The notes under the pieces: model-generated
Told to the model about the DNA's origin: nothing
Seen by the model: the letters and a program-made list of their open reading frames with translations, nothing else
Database searches by the model: none
In this document: in pieces, positions 1-19,661 of the stretch
Layout of the letters: each line of letters starts with the position of its first letter
Numbering within the stretch: the stretch's first letter is position 1
Source of the DNA: Stictocephala bisonia
Taxonomy: Eukaryota; Arthropoda; Insecta; Hemiptera; Membracidae
DNA: 64,000 nucleotides
Assembly: GCA_035578905.1 (NCBI GenBank)
Contig: JAQJVL010000196.1
Coordinates: 1,370,170-1,434,169, forward strand
Direction: 5' to 3'
Translations under genes and position numbers: made by a program

Positions 1-189
1 TGAAAATGCTGTATTTGTTTAGTCAAATTAATTTTATTAGTTAATTTATAAAGTTTTCTTTTGAGAACATATAATGCATTTTTGTCTTTAGTTGAATGTA
101 TTTTCATACAATTTTAGTTTGGTAAATATAGATTTTCTGTAGTAAGTCATAAGACGATTGTTCTCTATATAAAGTAAATTGTATTTTAG

Positions 190-258
190 GCCAAAAGGAC
201 GGGTTATCATGTGAGTCGTCTCCTCAGCCGGGAGCTGACTAAGGATAAAGGAAGACAG
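190..258 (+). CDS. Gustatory receptor-like gene A, antepenultimate exon
   Basis: A 69-nt phase-0 exon preceded by TTGTATTTTAG and followed by GTAAGT. It encodes 23 residues, of which the first 16 equal those of the paralogous exon 13851-13919; the last seven differ (TKDKGRQ against SKVEKRG). Confidence 0.85.
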
Positions 259-3200
259 GTAAGTCACTGTACTCTGGTTTGGAAACAATCATATTTATTA
301 CGAGAATAAAGGTATCAGTACCACTGGATGCATATGGGTGGGTGATAGGGTCAGTACGATTGTACACATATGGGTGGGTGATAGGGTCAGTACCACTGTA
401 CACATATGGGTGGGTGATAGGGTCACTACCACTGTACACATATGGGTGGAAGATAGGGTCAGTACCACTATACACATATGGGTGGGCGAAAGGGTCGACA
501 CCACTGTACGTGAATGGGTGGGTCAGTACCACTGTACACATATGGGTGGGTGATAGGGTCAGTACCACTGTACACATATGGGTGGGTGATAGGGTCAGTA
601 CCACTGTACACATATGGGTGGGTGATAGGGTCAGTACCACTGTACACATATGGGTGGGTGATAGGTTCAGTACCACTGTACACATATGGGTGGGTGATAG
701 GGTCAGTACCACTGTACACATATGGGTGGTGATAGGGTCACTACCACTGTACACATATGGGTGGGTGATAGGGTCAGTACCACTGTACACATATGGGTAG
801 GCGAAAGGGTCGACACCACTGTACGTGAATGGGTGGGTCAGTACCACTGTACACATATGGGTGGGTGATAGGATCAGTACCACTGTACACATATGGGTGG
901 GTGATAGGGTCAGTACCACTGTACACATATGGGTGGGTGATAGGGTCAGTACCACTGTCCTTGTATGGGTGGGCGAAAGGCTCGACACCACTGTACGTGA
1001 ATGGGTGGGTCAGTGCCACTGTACACATATGGGTGGGTGATAGGGTCAGTACCACTGTACACATATGGGTGGGTGATAGGGTCACTACCACTGTACACAT
1101 ATGGGTGGGTGATAGGGTCAGTACCACTGTACACATATGGGTAGGCGAAAGGGTCGACACCACTGTACGTGAATGGGTGGGTCAGTACCACTATACACAT
1201 ATGGGTGGGTGATAGGATCAGTACCACTGTACACATATGGGTGGGTGATAGGGTCAGTACCACTGTACACATATGGGTGGGTGATAGGGTCAGTACCACT
1301 GTCCTTGTATGGGTGGGCGAAAGGGTCGACACCACTGTACGTGAATGGGTGGGTCAGTGCCACTGTACACATATGGGTGGGTGATAGGGTCACTACCACT
1401 GTACACATATGGGTGGGTGATAGGGTCAGTACCACTGTCCTTGTATGGGTGGGCGAAAGGGTCGACACCACTGTACGTGAATGGGTGGGTCAGTACCACT
1501 GTACACATATGGGAGGGTGATAGGTTCACTACCACTGTACACATATGGGTGGGTGATAGGGTCAGTACCACTGTCCTTGTATGGGTGGGCGAAAGGGTCG
1601 ACACCATTGTACGTGAATGGGTGGGTCAGTGCCACTGTTTTGGATCCGCAATAAGATGGTGGTTATAAAAAGTAGCAATTAAAAGGATTTAACAGTGACG
1701 TGTTTTAGGTTTCCACTAACTTTAACATTGTCTTACTCGTCCTTATTAAAGCTTACTTAGGGGTTTTTATATAGTATAACCTTGTTCTTTTTTTATTTGT
1801 TTTTGTTTTGTTCTCATTGTTTTTTATTAAAAAATGAGAGGCTGATCTCCTTTTTACCCTAACTCTGCCCATTCGTCATATACTATTAATCTGTGCTAGT
1901 TTCTTATTCAGACAGATTAAGGGGGTAAACCAGTACAGTAGAAGGTGAATATTACAGATAAATCTTCCAGTCTAGGCCGGATTCGAACCAGCGCTATCTC
2001 TAACCTAAGCCCAAAAGTTTTGACGCCTTAGACCGCTTGACCAACCGATCGCCTTAATAGGTTCTCTTCGTCTTATCTAGAAGAACAATTTAATTTCAAT
2101 TAGAATATATTAAAATTAACTGGAATACAGCAATAATCTGGGCATAGGGCATGGCCAAATCACGTGAAATAAGTTTCTTTAAGAATTATTTCTTATGATG
2201 ACTATTTCGAGGTGATTAGAAATCATAAATCAAACGTTAAAGCACGGGCATTGTGCAATATTGTTAAAAGGTGATGCTGCTGTTCTAGCTTTTATATCGA
2301 TGAAATGGGTTAAAAGACACCATGGGGGGGGGGGAAGAAAGGATAGGGGGAACTTTACCGTAGCGAAGCACGGACAGTCAGCTAGTTCGTAATGAATCTT
2401 TAATTGATCTTCACACATACTTAAATGAATTTGCTTTGTGATTTTAAGTTATGATTAGTGATTTTTAGAGTGTAATCTCTAAGAAACATTACATATATAT
2501 GTTAAAACATATATTCTAATGTTAACACTTGTGATTTACAGGTAAAGGAAGCACTGGCGCAGATCTGCCACAGCAAAGCTCAAATACGCGTATTGAATCT
2601 TTTTGATGTCAACATGTCACTCATCACTTCGGTAAGTTACCTCTGTTATTATAGTATATGCATAATAAAAACAGAGTTACAAAAAAGAAAAAATGATATT
2701 AAAACAATATTATAGTTTTTGCTGTAACTGATACAATAACGTTTTCTAATTGATAATATTATTGTTAACAATTATTCATTGTTAAGCACTGATTTGTTTC
2801 ACAACAAAATCATGTAAAATAATAATTAATGTACATGATTATTAAAAATATATCTGGTAATTAACATTTGGTTAAATAATTATAAATTATGATTGGAAAA
2901 TACATAAGGTACTTTTTGTTAATAACGTTAACAATTGAGCTCGACAGGATTGCGGAAATATACACACAGTTTCACTCTACTCATTAAATTTAACAAAAAA
3001 AAAAAATAGTGGATGCATTTGTAAAATATGTCGTATTATGACATATTCTAACCTACCTAATCTGACTTATGAATCAATGTATGTGGCTTAAAAACACATT
3101 GTAACCATTATTGGGATTTAGTGGATGCCTAATTCCTCAATTTTGATATTTTTTAATGTGCAATACTGTACAGAATTATATAAAAATATACAAAATTTTC

Positions 3201-4779
3201 TCTTTGTAGTCTTTTTGTGGTTTTTGTTTCAATATAATGGAAAAAGTTAAATTTGACAAGAGATCACCAACAGTTATGCTTTACAGCTTTTTAGGATTAT
3301 AACAAACACTAGGTCAATGGAAGAAAAGTTGTTGTTTAGAAAATCATTAATTTGTCAACATAGTCTCGACATTAACATGACGACTGAGGGGGGCTATTTG
3401 TTCATTTTTCTTTAATAGGTAAACACCTTTTTTTATATAGACTTAATTGGATACTAAAAAGAATTTGTAAGTGATTAATTTATCATTTAAATTACACTTA
3501 TACTGTATTGATAGTGACTTACGTGAAAATACTTCTTTATTACTTTGATTTATGGCTTAGTTGTAACTGGTGGCAAACTTTATCGTTAGTTAAAAGTCTT
3601 TAATGGAAAATAAATGACATATATTTGAATAGTATAAATTTGAATTTGAATAGTCCATACCATAGATTTATGTTAACATTTCTAAATGAAACCATTTTTC
3701 ATACAATTTACTATTCGGGCATCCAAATTAAATCATTTTAGGGGTTTGATATTAATTACTTTGAGAATAGTTTCATTAATATAGTAAGTGGCTATTTTAT
3801 ATACAAATCAATAAACTGTAAACACTCGAAAATTGACAGCAATTGACACACAACATTAAACCATTATTAATTATTTCATAGCTATGAATTATGTTAGCTA
3901 TGAAACTTGATATCATTTAAATATATTTTATATTAGTGTTACATGTAGCTGAAGAATATTTTACACAACTAAATGACGTTTTATCAATTTATAGGGATTT
4001 TAGTTAATAGATAAAGCTGAAATGTTCTCTGCAACATTAAATAGTATAAAACATAATTTATAGATGACACACATTTTATAAATTGTTATCTTACGTAGTA
4101 CATTTAATAAGTGTTCTTAAGAAAATAAATATTCCATTTAATTGTTTTAATAACATATAAAACTATAGAGAATCTGTAATCAATTTCACACAGTGTATTT
4201 TATCACTATTAAATGGTAGTATTATTATCCTGCTGGAAAAAAACCACCCTCTGTACGTTCGTTCATCTTATCGAATATTATACATTTTATAATGAACTTT
4301 ATGGTGGTGATTGTAAATTTGTTGAAGATTTCTACTAGTTTGAATAAAATTTTAAAAATGGGTTATTTCCAAGAAATGATCATCGAAACTCCCAAATTTT
4401 ACAAATAACTTTCTAAAGTCTTATCCACGTTCACCGTGCAGTTTGGGCCTTATGGCTTATGGCCGTTCCTTACTACACAGTGAACCTGGAACCAACTGTA
4501 GCTACGACTATACCCATTTCATAACTTATTTTATGATTTATTTACACTACTAGTTACTTTCAACGACAAATGAAATACATAAGTTTATTTATTTATTTTT
4601 TTTGAGAAAGTATTGTTTATGTTTTAAATAGTCATATATTATTGTATTTTACTACCCCAATATTTTTATGATCTGTTAAACATAATGTATGCCTTGTGTC
4701 TACAGCATACATAACAACCTTTATTTGGTTTCAGATTATTGGTATGGCCATAGGGGTAGTCATCCTGCAACTGCGTTAA
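190..4779 (+). CDS. Gustatory receptor-like gene A, last three coding exons (5' part off the left edge)
   Basis: Seen: three exons, each bounded by AG and GTAAGT-type sites, join in phase 0 as 190-258, 2542-2631 and 4735-4779 (stop TAA). They encode 67 residues closely matching the C-terminus of the complete minus-strand gene at 10167-17828: AKRTGYHVSRLLSREL, then QICHSKAQIRVLNLFDVNMS, then GMAIGVVILQLR. Known: insect gustatory receptors end with a short intracellular loop and a seventh membrane helix whose usual signature is TYhhhhhQF, encoded in small phase-0 exons. Here the signature is degenerate (IGVVILQL). Inferred role: ligand-gated cation channel subunit in the plasma membrane of a sensory neuron; ligand unknown. 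Exons for helices 1-6 must lie left of position 1. Intron 1 as seen carries a 1.3-kb minisatellite. No stop or frameshift is visible in the three exons. Confidence 0.82.
310..1638 (+). repeat. 36-bp minisatellite with 172/344-bp higher-order organisation
   Basis: The basic unit is 36 bp (GTACCACTGTACACATAT followed by GGGTGGGTGATAGGGTCA). A 28-bp short variant containing GTCGACACCACTGTACGTGA recurs at intervals of 315, 172, 172, 172, 136 and 136 bp (marker GCGAAAG at 486, 801, 973, 1145, 1317, 1453, 1589). Two flavours of the preceding unit (CACATATGGGTAGG and CCTTGTATGGGTGGG) first alternate, giving a 344-bp super-unit. The array starts about 50 bp after the donor of exon 190-258, so it lies in an intron of the receptor gene. 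Long open frames in several frames on both strands only reflect the unit length being divisible by three. Confidence 0.97.
1660..2056 (-). repeat. tRNA(Leu/Ser)-like SINE, or tRNA pseudogene with tail
   Basis: On the minus strand a tRNA-like head spans about 2054-1972. It has an A box TGGTCAAGCGG (2043-2033) followed by TCTAAGGCG, as in class II tRNAs, and an exact B box GGTTCGAATCC (1989-1979) inside a perfect five-pair T stem (GCTGG/CCGGC). The acceptor and anticodon stems do not pair well, so this is not a working tRNA. Downstream sequence continues about 300 bp to an A-rich tail (TTTTTTAATAAAAAACAATG), which suggests a SINE. It sits in the receptor gene A intron, antisense to the gene. 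Confidence 0.65.
2057..2541. other. Intron remainder of receptor gene A
   Basis: AT-rich. It includes a run of 11 G at about 2324-2334 and, on the minus strand at about 2397-2366, an ACTAGCTGAC motif followed by CCGTGCTTCGCTACGG, resembling a motif seen again near 22275 and 39906. No coding evidence. Confidence 0.5.
2542..2631 (+). CDS. Gustatory receptor-like gene A, penultimate exon
   Basis: A 90-nt phase-0 exon after TTTACAG and before GTAAGT. By eye it differs from the paralogous exon 11960-12049 at about 14 of 90 bases but at only one of 30 residues (Ala against Leu). It encodes the loop leading into helix 7 and its start (FDVNMSLITS). Confidence 0.88.
2632..4734 (+). other. Last intron of receptor gene A
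   Basis: A 2.1-kb AT-rich intron bounded by GTAAGT and TTTCAG. I see no open frame, repeat array or recognisable element in it. Confidence 0.6.
4735..4779 (+). CDS. Gustatory receptor-like gene A, terminal exon
   Basis: A 45-nt exon after TTTCAG, encoding the end of helix 7 and stop TAA. It matches exon 10167-10211 at 11 of 14 residues; the differences are conservative or near the splice junction. Confidence 0.82.
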   Translation: MIGMAIGVVILQLR

Positions 4780-4805
4780 CTGTTTGTCCTTGAATCATTT
4801 TGACA

Positions 4806-4811
4806 AATAAA
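4806..4811 (+). terminator. Candidate polyadenylation signal of receptor gene A
   Basis: AATAAA lies 27 nt after the stop codon. The motif is common in AT-rich DNA, so position is the main support. Confidence 0.4.
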
Positions 4812-6565
4812 TAATGTTAGTGCATAATAAAAGATGTAATTATTAATTTTTAAATCATGGATTATAGATATGAAAATTATTGGTTCCTTTCCTATTTTCT
4901 AAAATAATTATATTACGGAAATAAGTTGATATGCTATCTCTAATATTTGTCCATGAGTACTGACTTATAAAGATGCTTGTATAATAATTTATGATATTAT
5001 TTGTACATAGTTTGTATTTCATAAACAAATATTATTTATCACTTTTGCTCTAAATAAGCAGAGAGTTTATGTATAGGTGTGGAAATAATAACGTAATAAC
5101 TGCTTTGGCTAAATCTTAATACATAAAAACTCCATAACTATGTACTCTCTCATCACGAAATATCCAAAACCACTGAACAGATGTTGATGAAATGTAGAGG
5201 GAAGTTAGCTTTTGTAGCTCAGAGACCCACTAAATAATATTTCTCAAAATGCCATTACTAATGAGTAGAACCAGCTACTCCATATTAACTTTTTCCATGG
5301 AAGTAACATTGACGTTAATTTAATTAAATAATTTATTTCAAACAGATGATACAAATAACGTATCATATAAATACACAAAAGTTTGGCCAATTCGGTCTAC
5401 AATGTCAAATGTTTAAGGTAATTTCCACCAGCTCTGACATAATGGACTAATTTACATTCCAATAAAGTAGACTTATAGGGATTTCTAGACTGTAAAACTT
5501 TGTTATCTAGTAGAACAACATCGGGCTGAGGTTTTATATTAATGGTGAATCACAAAGAATCATTGTTGAATGAGTATGTCTGAAGAGATAGTTAAATTGG
5601 ACCTTTTTTATTAAATAACTACAACAACTTAAATGTAAATGATTAACAATAATATACAGTAAGAACTAAAATAAATATATTCAGTTATTTCACAGAGAAT
5701 AAAGAAACAAAGGTCGCATTTAACTGTGTTTTAAACGTTGTCGAACTAGTGTATCGAGTAATTGTTTCTCGAGTTTGCCAAACGACTCAGTCCCTCCATT
5801 ACTCACCTCAAATCCTGAAGGATAAACGTAGAAATTATTTCTATGAATGTACAAAGCTGTACATTATTTTAAATTTATTTATATCAGCTACCAAGGCTTT
5901 TGTTGTAGGCATAAGAAAGTGATCTCTGTTACTTTTTCTCTTTGGTTATTTGCATTTGTGAGAGGTCAGCATTTGTAAACATATATATGCACTTGGTCAC
6001 TTGACTTTAAGAAGACTGACGTTGTTAAATTACTTTCAAAGTACCATTCAAAGATTACTTTTTATGTTGTTATAACAATAATTAACAGAGTTAGTGCATA
6101 CATTTATTTAATCTGCATTCAGCCCCTTGTAGATGTGCATTACTAAATGTGTTTTAAACTTTTTCATACTTAATCTTTAATAAAACGATTGGATTGTTTC
6201 ATTATTTCGTAAAATATCAATTATAAACTCCCTCAGTGAGAGTATCTTAGATAATTAGTTATTGGATACAAAAAGACTTATTTAGTTTTCGACGTTAGGC
6301 CTTCATTTTTACAAATAGTAAAAAGTCATTTTTACTTAATGTAAAAAAAAGTGAAGTAAAGCCTTCAGTTTCACAAATGTTTAAGTGATAAAAGCTACTG
6401 CTCACAAAATCAATTTGGTGAAATTTCATGTGATGTGATAAAATAATCAAAACCTAATTAACGAAATATATATTTGGATGTAATATAAGACTGAATATAG
6501 GATATTGGATTTAAATTTAATACAAGAGTAGTTATACTTACCTAAATAATCCAAGCAGTTTTATA
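4812..6565. other. Intergenic DNA between the convergent receptor genes, left part
   Basis: AT-rich with no coding support. Around 5160-5200 the text CCACTGAACAGATGTTGATG resembles a dispersed motif also seen loosely near 12630-12665. Nothing else recognised. Confidence 0.4.
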
Positions 6566-6817
6566 AATAATGAATGTTATATTTTATTTTTAAACATATA
6601 TAAATGTTAAATGTTCTTTTAACATACAGGTTATTGATTCCTTTGAATAAATCATTTCATAGTCTAGGTGTGGAGAAAAGAACATTTAACATTTATATAT
6701 GTTTAAAAATAAAATATAACATTCATTATTTTTAAACATATATAAATGTTAAATGTTCTTTTAACATATAGGTTATTGATTCCTTTGTATAAATCATTTC
6801 ATAGTCTAGGTGTGGAG
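6566..6817. repeat. Palindromic duplication: perfect 55-bp inverted repeat plus a direct repeat
   Basis: Positions 6566-6620 and 6676-6730 are perfect reverse complements (55 bp) separated by a 55-bp spacer. In addition 6587-6675 is repeated directly at about 6728-6817 with only a few differences. The order is therefore A-B-A'(inverted)-A-B. This is the footprint expected from a replication template switch or snap-back followed by re-copying, not of a transposon with terminal repeats. Confidence 0.9.
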
Positions 6818-6923
6818 TGAAACAAAAATTAAAAATATGGATTACAATTACTAATAGTTGAAGTATATTTACCTATTTAAATCAGATTAGTTTTATAGAA
6901 AGTTTCAAATCGATTGATATTTA

Positions 6924-7132
6924 ATAGAAGTAATATTTACTAGATATTTTGTAATGTGAGCCAAACAAAGTCTATGGCTTGGTTTATAATTATGATATAT
7001 TAATAAGAAAATCTCAGCTTTAAATAAAAGAAGTAATATTTACTAGATATTTTGATATGTGAGCCAAACATAGTCTATGGCTTAATTTATAATTATGATA
7101 TGTTAATAAGAAAATCTCAGCTTTAAATAAAA
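6924..7132 (+). repeat. Tandem duplication of a ~103-bp segment
   Basis: Two near-identical copies begin at about 6927 and 7030 (GAAGTAATATTTACTAGATA in both). They differ at a few sites such as TTGTAATGTG against TTGATATGTG. No coding content. Confidence 0.9.
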
Positions 7133-7730
7133 GAGTTATTATTATGTTGTTAGATGTAATATGTATACTAGGCATGTTTACTTATATATTGTTGTTAATT
7201 AATTCAATGGATATATCTGTACCACAATAGAAACAATAAAAATAAATTTTTTCTTTATGAACATATTATTTATGGTTTTGATTTCCTTTTTTTATAAAAT
7301 GAATTTTACGAAACCAAATATTTTTATTTAATTTGTAATTTTGTAAAACATTTCTTTTTAATTTTTTTCTAAATTATATGTAGAAACCCGGAAACCAAAA
7401 GCCAAGACATATTTTTTGTCACCCTTAATATACTGATCTACAAAATCCACTGTACAGAGACAAATGTGATACTTTATAGCGTGCACCAACAATGATGTCT
7501 ATATATTCTTGTGTTTTACGTAGTTTTGTTCTTCAGGGAGTATATATATGGGGCAAGGTATGTTGTCAGCTATCATTTAATAATTTAAAACAATAGTATA
7601 TTTATGTTAATACTATTACTAACTATGTATATCATTGTTTTGTACTATTATTTAATAAAAAATTTAGCATAAATCTTGGAACTGGATCCAAGAGTTATGT
7701 TATTTAATAGAAATAATAAAGCGATCTCTT
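7133..7730. other. AT-rich intergenic DNA
   Basis: No open frame, RNA gene or repeat recognised. Confidence 0.5.
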
Positions 7731-8177
7731 CTAAGAAGCTAAATCAAAACCATCAAGTAATTTAAAGCCTGCCTCACTGATTATATTCATGATACCTAAT
7801 CCCTCTGTAAAAGATCGCAGGAGGCACTTTGTAACATGCGATCCATTGTTTAAATAGACTCGCAATAACGTGACTGATCTAATGTCAAACTCCAAATTAT
7901 ATTTCCAGTAGTTACATCTGCCAACGCTAGTTTGGAAGGTATTTAACAATATCCTTTCCCTACGAGGGAGATTCATCCTATCTACAGGTATTGTCTGATC
8001 GATATTAAAGTACTTATTACATTTACAAAAACCACTCCACGCTATGACCTGAATAGTATTGAGTGATAAATTTAGTTTGGTCAACAAGAAAACGGTGCGT
8101 TTAGGTTGGTTCCAAGATTTTAAGTGACCTTTCCACAGAACGTTAAAGATCCTCTGTAATAAGGAGGTACTAAGCAA
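7731..8177 (-). pseudogene. C-terminal tail of a non-LTR retrotransposon reverse-transcriptase protein
   Basis: A 148-residue open frame on the minus strand. It contains DRMNLPRRERILLNTFQTSV followed by GRCNYWKYNL, matching in style the post-RT segment LPRR.W..LNRFRTG.G.C of Jockey-type ORF2 proteins. It ends HVTKCLLRSFTEGLG...LLDGFDLAS, like the H..E.CPLR.F.GG... LN.LD segment after the C-terminal zinc knuckle. Several expected cysteines are missing, so the copy is decayed. Its N-terminal 20 residues are encoded by the first unit of the adjacent 167-bp tandem repeat. It is not a host gene. The assignment to the RT family is from motif memory, without a search. Confidence 0.55.
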
Positions 8178-8792
8178 GTAGTGGCTCCTGAAGTCTTATC
8201 TCCTGAGTAGTTATATTGCACAGAACCAAGAGCCAAAGAAGTAAAGTTGCCTTAAGAGTGCCACTTATAGCTCTCATGATCCTATTTTAAGTGACCTTTC
8301 CACAGAACGTTAAAGATCGTCTGTAATAAGGAGGTGCTAAGCAAGTAGTGGCTCCTGAAGTCTTATCTCCTGAGTAGTTATATTGCACAGAACCAAGAGC
8401 CAAAGAAGTAAAGTTGCCTTAAGAGTGCCACTTATAGCTCTCATGATCCTATTTTAAGTGACCTTTCCACAGAACGTTAAAGATCGTCTGTAATAAGGAG
8501 GTGCTAAGCAAGTAGTGGCTCCTGAACTCGTATCTCCTGAGTAATTATATTGCACAGAACCAAGAGCCAAAGAAATGAAGTTGCCTTGAGATTGCCACTT
8601 AGAGCTCTCATGATCGTATTTATTTTAAGTGACCTTTCCATAGAACGTTAAAGATCCTCTGTAATAAGGAGGTGCTAAGCAAGTAGTGCCCCCTGAACTC
8701 GTATCTCCTGAGTAGTTATATTGCACAGAACCAAGAGCCAAAGAAGTGAAGTTGCCTTGAGAGTGCCACTTATAGCTCACATGATCCTATTT
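8117..8792 (+). repeat. 167-171 bp tandem repeat, four copies
   Basis: Copies begin at 8117, 8284, 8451 and 8622 (each ATTTTAAGTGACCTTTCCA-like), giving periods of 167, 167 and 171 bp. Identity between copies is very high, pointing to recent amplification. The first unit overlaps the start of the decayed RT frame, so a piece of a retrotransposon coding region seeded the array. Confidence 0.93.
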
Positions 8793-8908
8793 GCTTTAGT
8801 ATGCACGCTATTATTATGGGATTGAAAAGATGTTGGAAACGTTGCTTCAAGGCTGTTTTTACAATTTGACTTATGAAATAGTATGAAGCAAAAGTTTGTT
8901 GTTAAAGT

Positions 8909-9208
8909 TCTACAGCCACCTTCCCTGTCCTTTCTTTCGTGACTTCTAGAGTCAATACCTAGTGCCAGGTTAATAAACGTTTATCTTGTACGTGAGGAAA
9001 GATCTGTTGGACAGCTGGAGGACGGGCTGCCACAAGGGTCTGTATTTGCTCGTATTTTGTCCAATGCGTTTACTGCTGACATCTCAATCCCAACGTATAA
9101 AAGTGTCATGTATGCAGATGATATTAATTTATATTATCAACACAAGGACTTAGGAGCTACTGAAGAAACACTTACAAGTGACCTTGCAATATTTAATACC
9201 TTGGAATA
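8909..9208 (+). pseudogene. Non-LTR reverse transcriptase fragment with catalytic-loop motifs
   Basis: One frame reads RLINVYLVREERSVGQLEDG, then LPQGSVFARILSNAFTADIS and, further on, VMYADDINLYYQ before ending FNTLE and a stop. LPQGSV and YADD are RT motifs 4 and 5; the surrounding pattern is of Jockey/CR1-like ORF2. One in-frame TGA (8939) lies upstream of RLINVY. About 80 intact residues remain. Orientation is opposite to the RT tail at 7731-8177, so these are two separate insertions or an inverted one. Confidence 0.8.
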
Positions 9209-10166
9209 ACTTGAAGAATATTTTTGAACCTATCAAACCTTGTAATTTTCAAAAACATAGCCTATCAATCTTTAAAAATTAAACCTTAAATATCCCAATA
9301 GGCACTACCCTGTTTCCAAAGCTTAAGGTCAACATTTAGTTCTATACTAAGTTTGAAAAAGGAGTTATTTCATTATAAATATTTAATAGTAACATATCTG
9401 ATTAGAGTTGTAGCTCAAAGTATTAGTTTGGAACTTTTTCGAAAAATAATATACACGTCAACAAAAACTAATTTTATTTTTTTAAAGGGTAGGCAAATAT
9501 TATAAAATAAAAACAATTCCATAAGCTTTGAAATGATATAAATTAGACTTAAGTTTGTTGTCACTGAAATACAATAATATGCTTTATTTTAAAAAATAAA
9601 ATAAAATTACTAAAAATCCTTTTGCATGCAATGTTCCAAATGTAGATTATGGAACAATTTCCAGCTTATGGAATACCAAAGTTAATGAAAAATAATCAGC
9701 TAATGAAAACTGTATTTTATCCAAATATAACCATCTGATCGATCAAAATGATCAGGGCTTAAGAAAAAAAATGCAACGTTAAAAAGTACTAAATCTTGGC
9801 CATGAACTAATAAAAACAACTGGTTGCTAATTGTGAAGTGTGACAATATCTACCATAAGAACCATCCAACTCTTGGACTATAGGTAAAATCCTCTAGGAC
9901 CCAAGTACATGAACTCTAGAATATAATCTGCATTGTACATAGTAGTTTCTTTAAAATCTATTGTTACACATTAGGCCTACTAAAATACATATATTCTTAT
10001 GAAGATGCTAAATATACCACAACAGGCTATTTATTACGTTCGGTTCTTACATAAAGAATTGTGCTAATATTAATCACAAATTCTAACACATTAAATACAT
10101 AATGTTTGATATCTTCTTAAATAACTGTTTATGTTAGAGGAGATGAGATGTTTCCTCATTGTAGGA
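9209..10166. other. 3' flank of receptor gene B
   Basis: AT-rich. On the minus strand a candidate AATAAA polyadenylation signal lies at 10035-10030, about 130 nt after the receptor stop codon. No other feature recognised. Confidence 0.4.
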
Positions 10167-17828
<7,662 letters not shown>

Positions 17829-17871
17829 CTTACCGACTGGTCATTGAATGGACGATTTTAAAATAACAAGT

Positions 17872-17878
17872 TTTTATA
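17872..17878 (-). promoter_or_regulatory. Candidate TATA box of receptor gene B
   Basis: TATAAAA on the minus strand, 44-50 nt upstream of the ATG, would leave a very short 5' leader. Such a motif arises easily by chance in AT-rich DNA. Confidence 0.2.
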
Positions 17879-17884
17879 AAATGT

Positions 17885-19660
17885 ACGTGTCAATTACGAT
17901 GTTGTTAACGGTCTTTTGAATGTCACGTGAAGCACTTGGTGTTCATTAAAATCTGTTGAATGAATTTCTATCATCATTATCACGTGTCTTGACTAGGCTT
18001 TAAGTGTAAAGCAATAAAGGAACCCATTGTGTTACGGTGATAAAATGCTATTAGGATCAATCAATCCACAATGAGACATTTCGGTTACTCAACAGTGAAT
18101 GTTATTAGTTGTGAATGTTATTATTATTTTCCCGTTTTTAATTTATTCGGAATAAAATAATAAATTTTTAATCAACTTGTGACTTATGTCCTTCAAGGAC
18201 TTATGTTCCTTGAACTTTATTGATAGTTTTCAATTAACGTCTTACAAACTATGTCATTTTATTCTCTTAATGATTTAACATTGAGATAATAAACAAATCT
18301 AACATATTATTAATAGTAATATAAATTTCAGTATACATCTGATAATGTCTTTTATTTAAATAATAGGAATATTTTAGCTATTGTAACACCAAAAGTTTGT
18401 TATAAAGAAGACTGCTCATTTTAAGACCTAAACATTTGAGATACCTTACTAAGTCTTTACTCTGTAGAATAACTCTGCTGATTCAGCGTGGATTCAGCAT
18501 TTACCTGCTGAACTCAGCTGGACATGTTAATTACTAACTTTAATGTTTACTTCGGTGAGCACTGATTGTGCTAAATTAAGTAACTTGAATTACATTTACA
18601 AATAAAATAGAACCTCTACTAATTAGATAAATTAACAGCAGGTGTTTATTATAAATTTCATTCCATTTCAAGTGTTTACACTAGGTAGTCAATAACTCTT
18701 TTTTGACCTTTAATTTTGGCACTAGCTCTCAGGATTAACCGAAAAATGTAAGCAATACAAAACCGTGTATTACATTATTAATATCTACTGTAGATATTTA
18801 AAATAGATTGGTATTTTGTTCTGTAACCTGATTAAAACCTCTGAACAAATCTAAACAATATGTTTACTGAAGGCAATTTTGAAGCATAATTTTGAACTTA
18901 GGCTTTCAGTTTTTGTCTAGATCGGTGGCAAATCAATCCTAAAAGGTCAAGCAAGTATTTTGTAGATGGAAGTTATAGTAGACGGTCAGTTATGACAGAG
19001 GGTGACCGTGAGTGCAAATTTACTATTAACTTAATATCGGTAATAATTTAATCATTTAATACACTTACAGAAGTCGCCATTTTTTCATGTCTTCTTCATA
19101 GCTCAATAGCTTGATCTCGTCAAAACTAAATAGCAAAACAGTCCTCTTAAATATCATAATAAATATACATACTACTGTTGAATGCTATGTTGAAACGTCT
19201 AGTAAATTTATTTTTATTAAAGAAATGAGTAAATACAACCATGTGCAGCATATGATTAAAAAATCATAAGATACAACTAAGTAATGGAACTAAAAGGTAT
19301 TAAAATATTCCATAAAAGTAAATATTGAAATTCAAACAAGCTTTAAGGTATTTAAAGTGTGAGTGTAGTATTTTCTTAGCGAAGGAGTTGGAGAAACTTA
19401 AAACTGAAACAGAAGTAGTTTGAGCTAGAATCAAATAAATGTACTTTAAAGTTTAAAGGTCTTAAGTAAAGTTTATGAAACCTCTTTAACATGTTTAAAC
19501 ATTTTCTCAAAGTAAATGTCGTTGAGATATACGATATCTTATTGAACACTTTTATCACACATTCCTAGCTTGTAATATCAGTTTCCCAAATATAACATCC
19601 ATTGACTACGTCCCTAAACTTTTGCATGCCTTAATGATTTAAAATTAACAAACTGTTCTG
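17885..19660. other. Upstream flank of receptor gene B
   Basis: AT-rich. A 60-codon open frame on the minus strand (19376-19558) has no recognisable motif. No repeat family recognised. Confidence 0.45.
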
Positions 19661-19661
19661 A

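Noticed and set aside
239..1668. Many open frames of 70-250 codons on both strands
   Set aside because: They lie entirely in a 36-bp tandem repeat; unit length divisible by three keeps frames open, and the products are simple repeats.
1972..2054. A functional tRNA gene on the minus strand
   Set aside because: A and B boxes and the T stem are good, but acceptor and anticodon stems do not pair and an A-rich tail follows; better explained as a tRNA-derived SINE.
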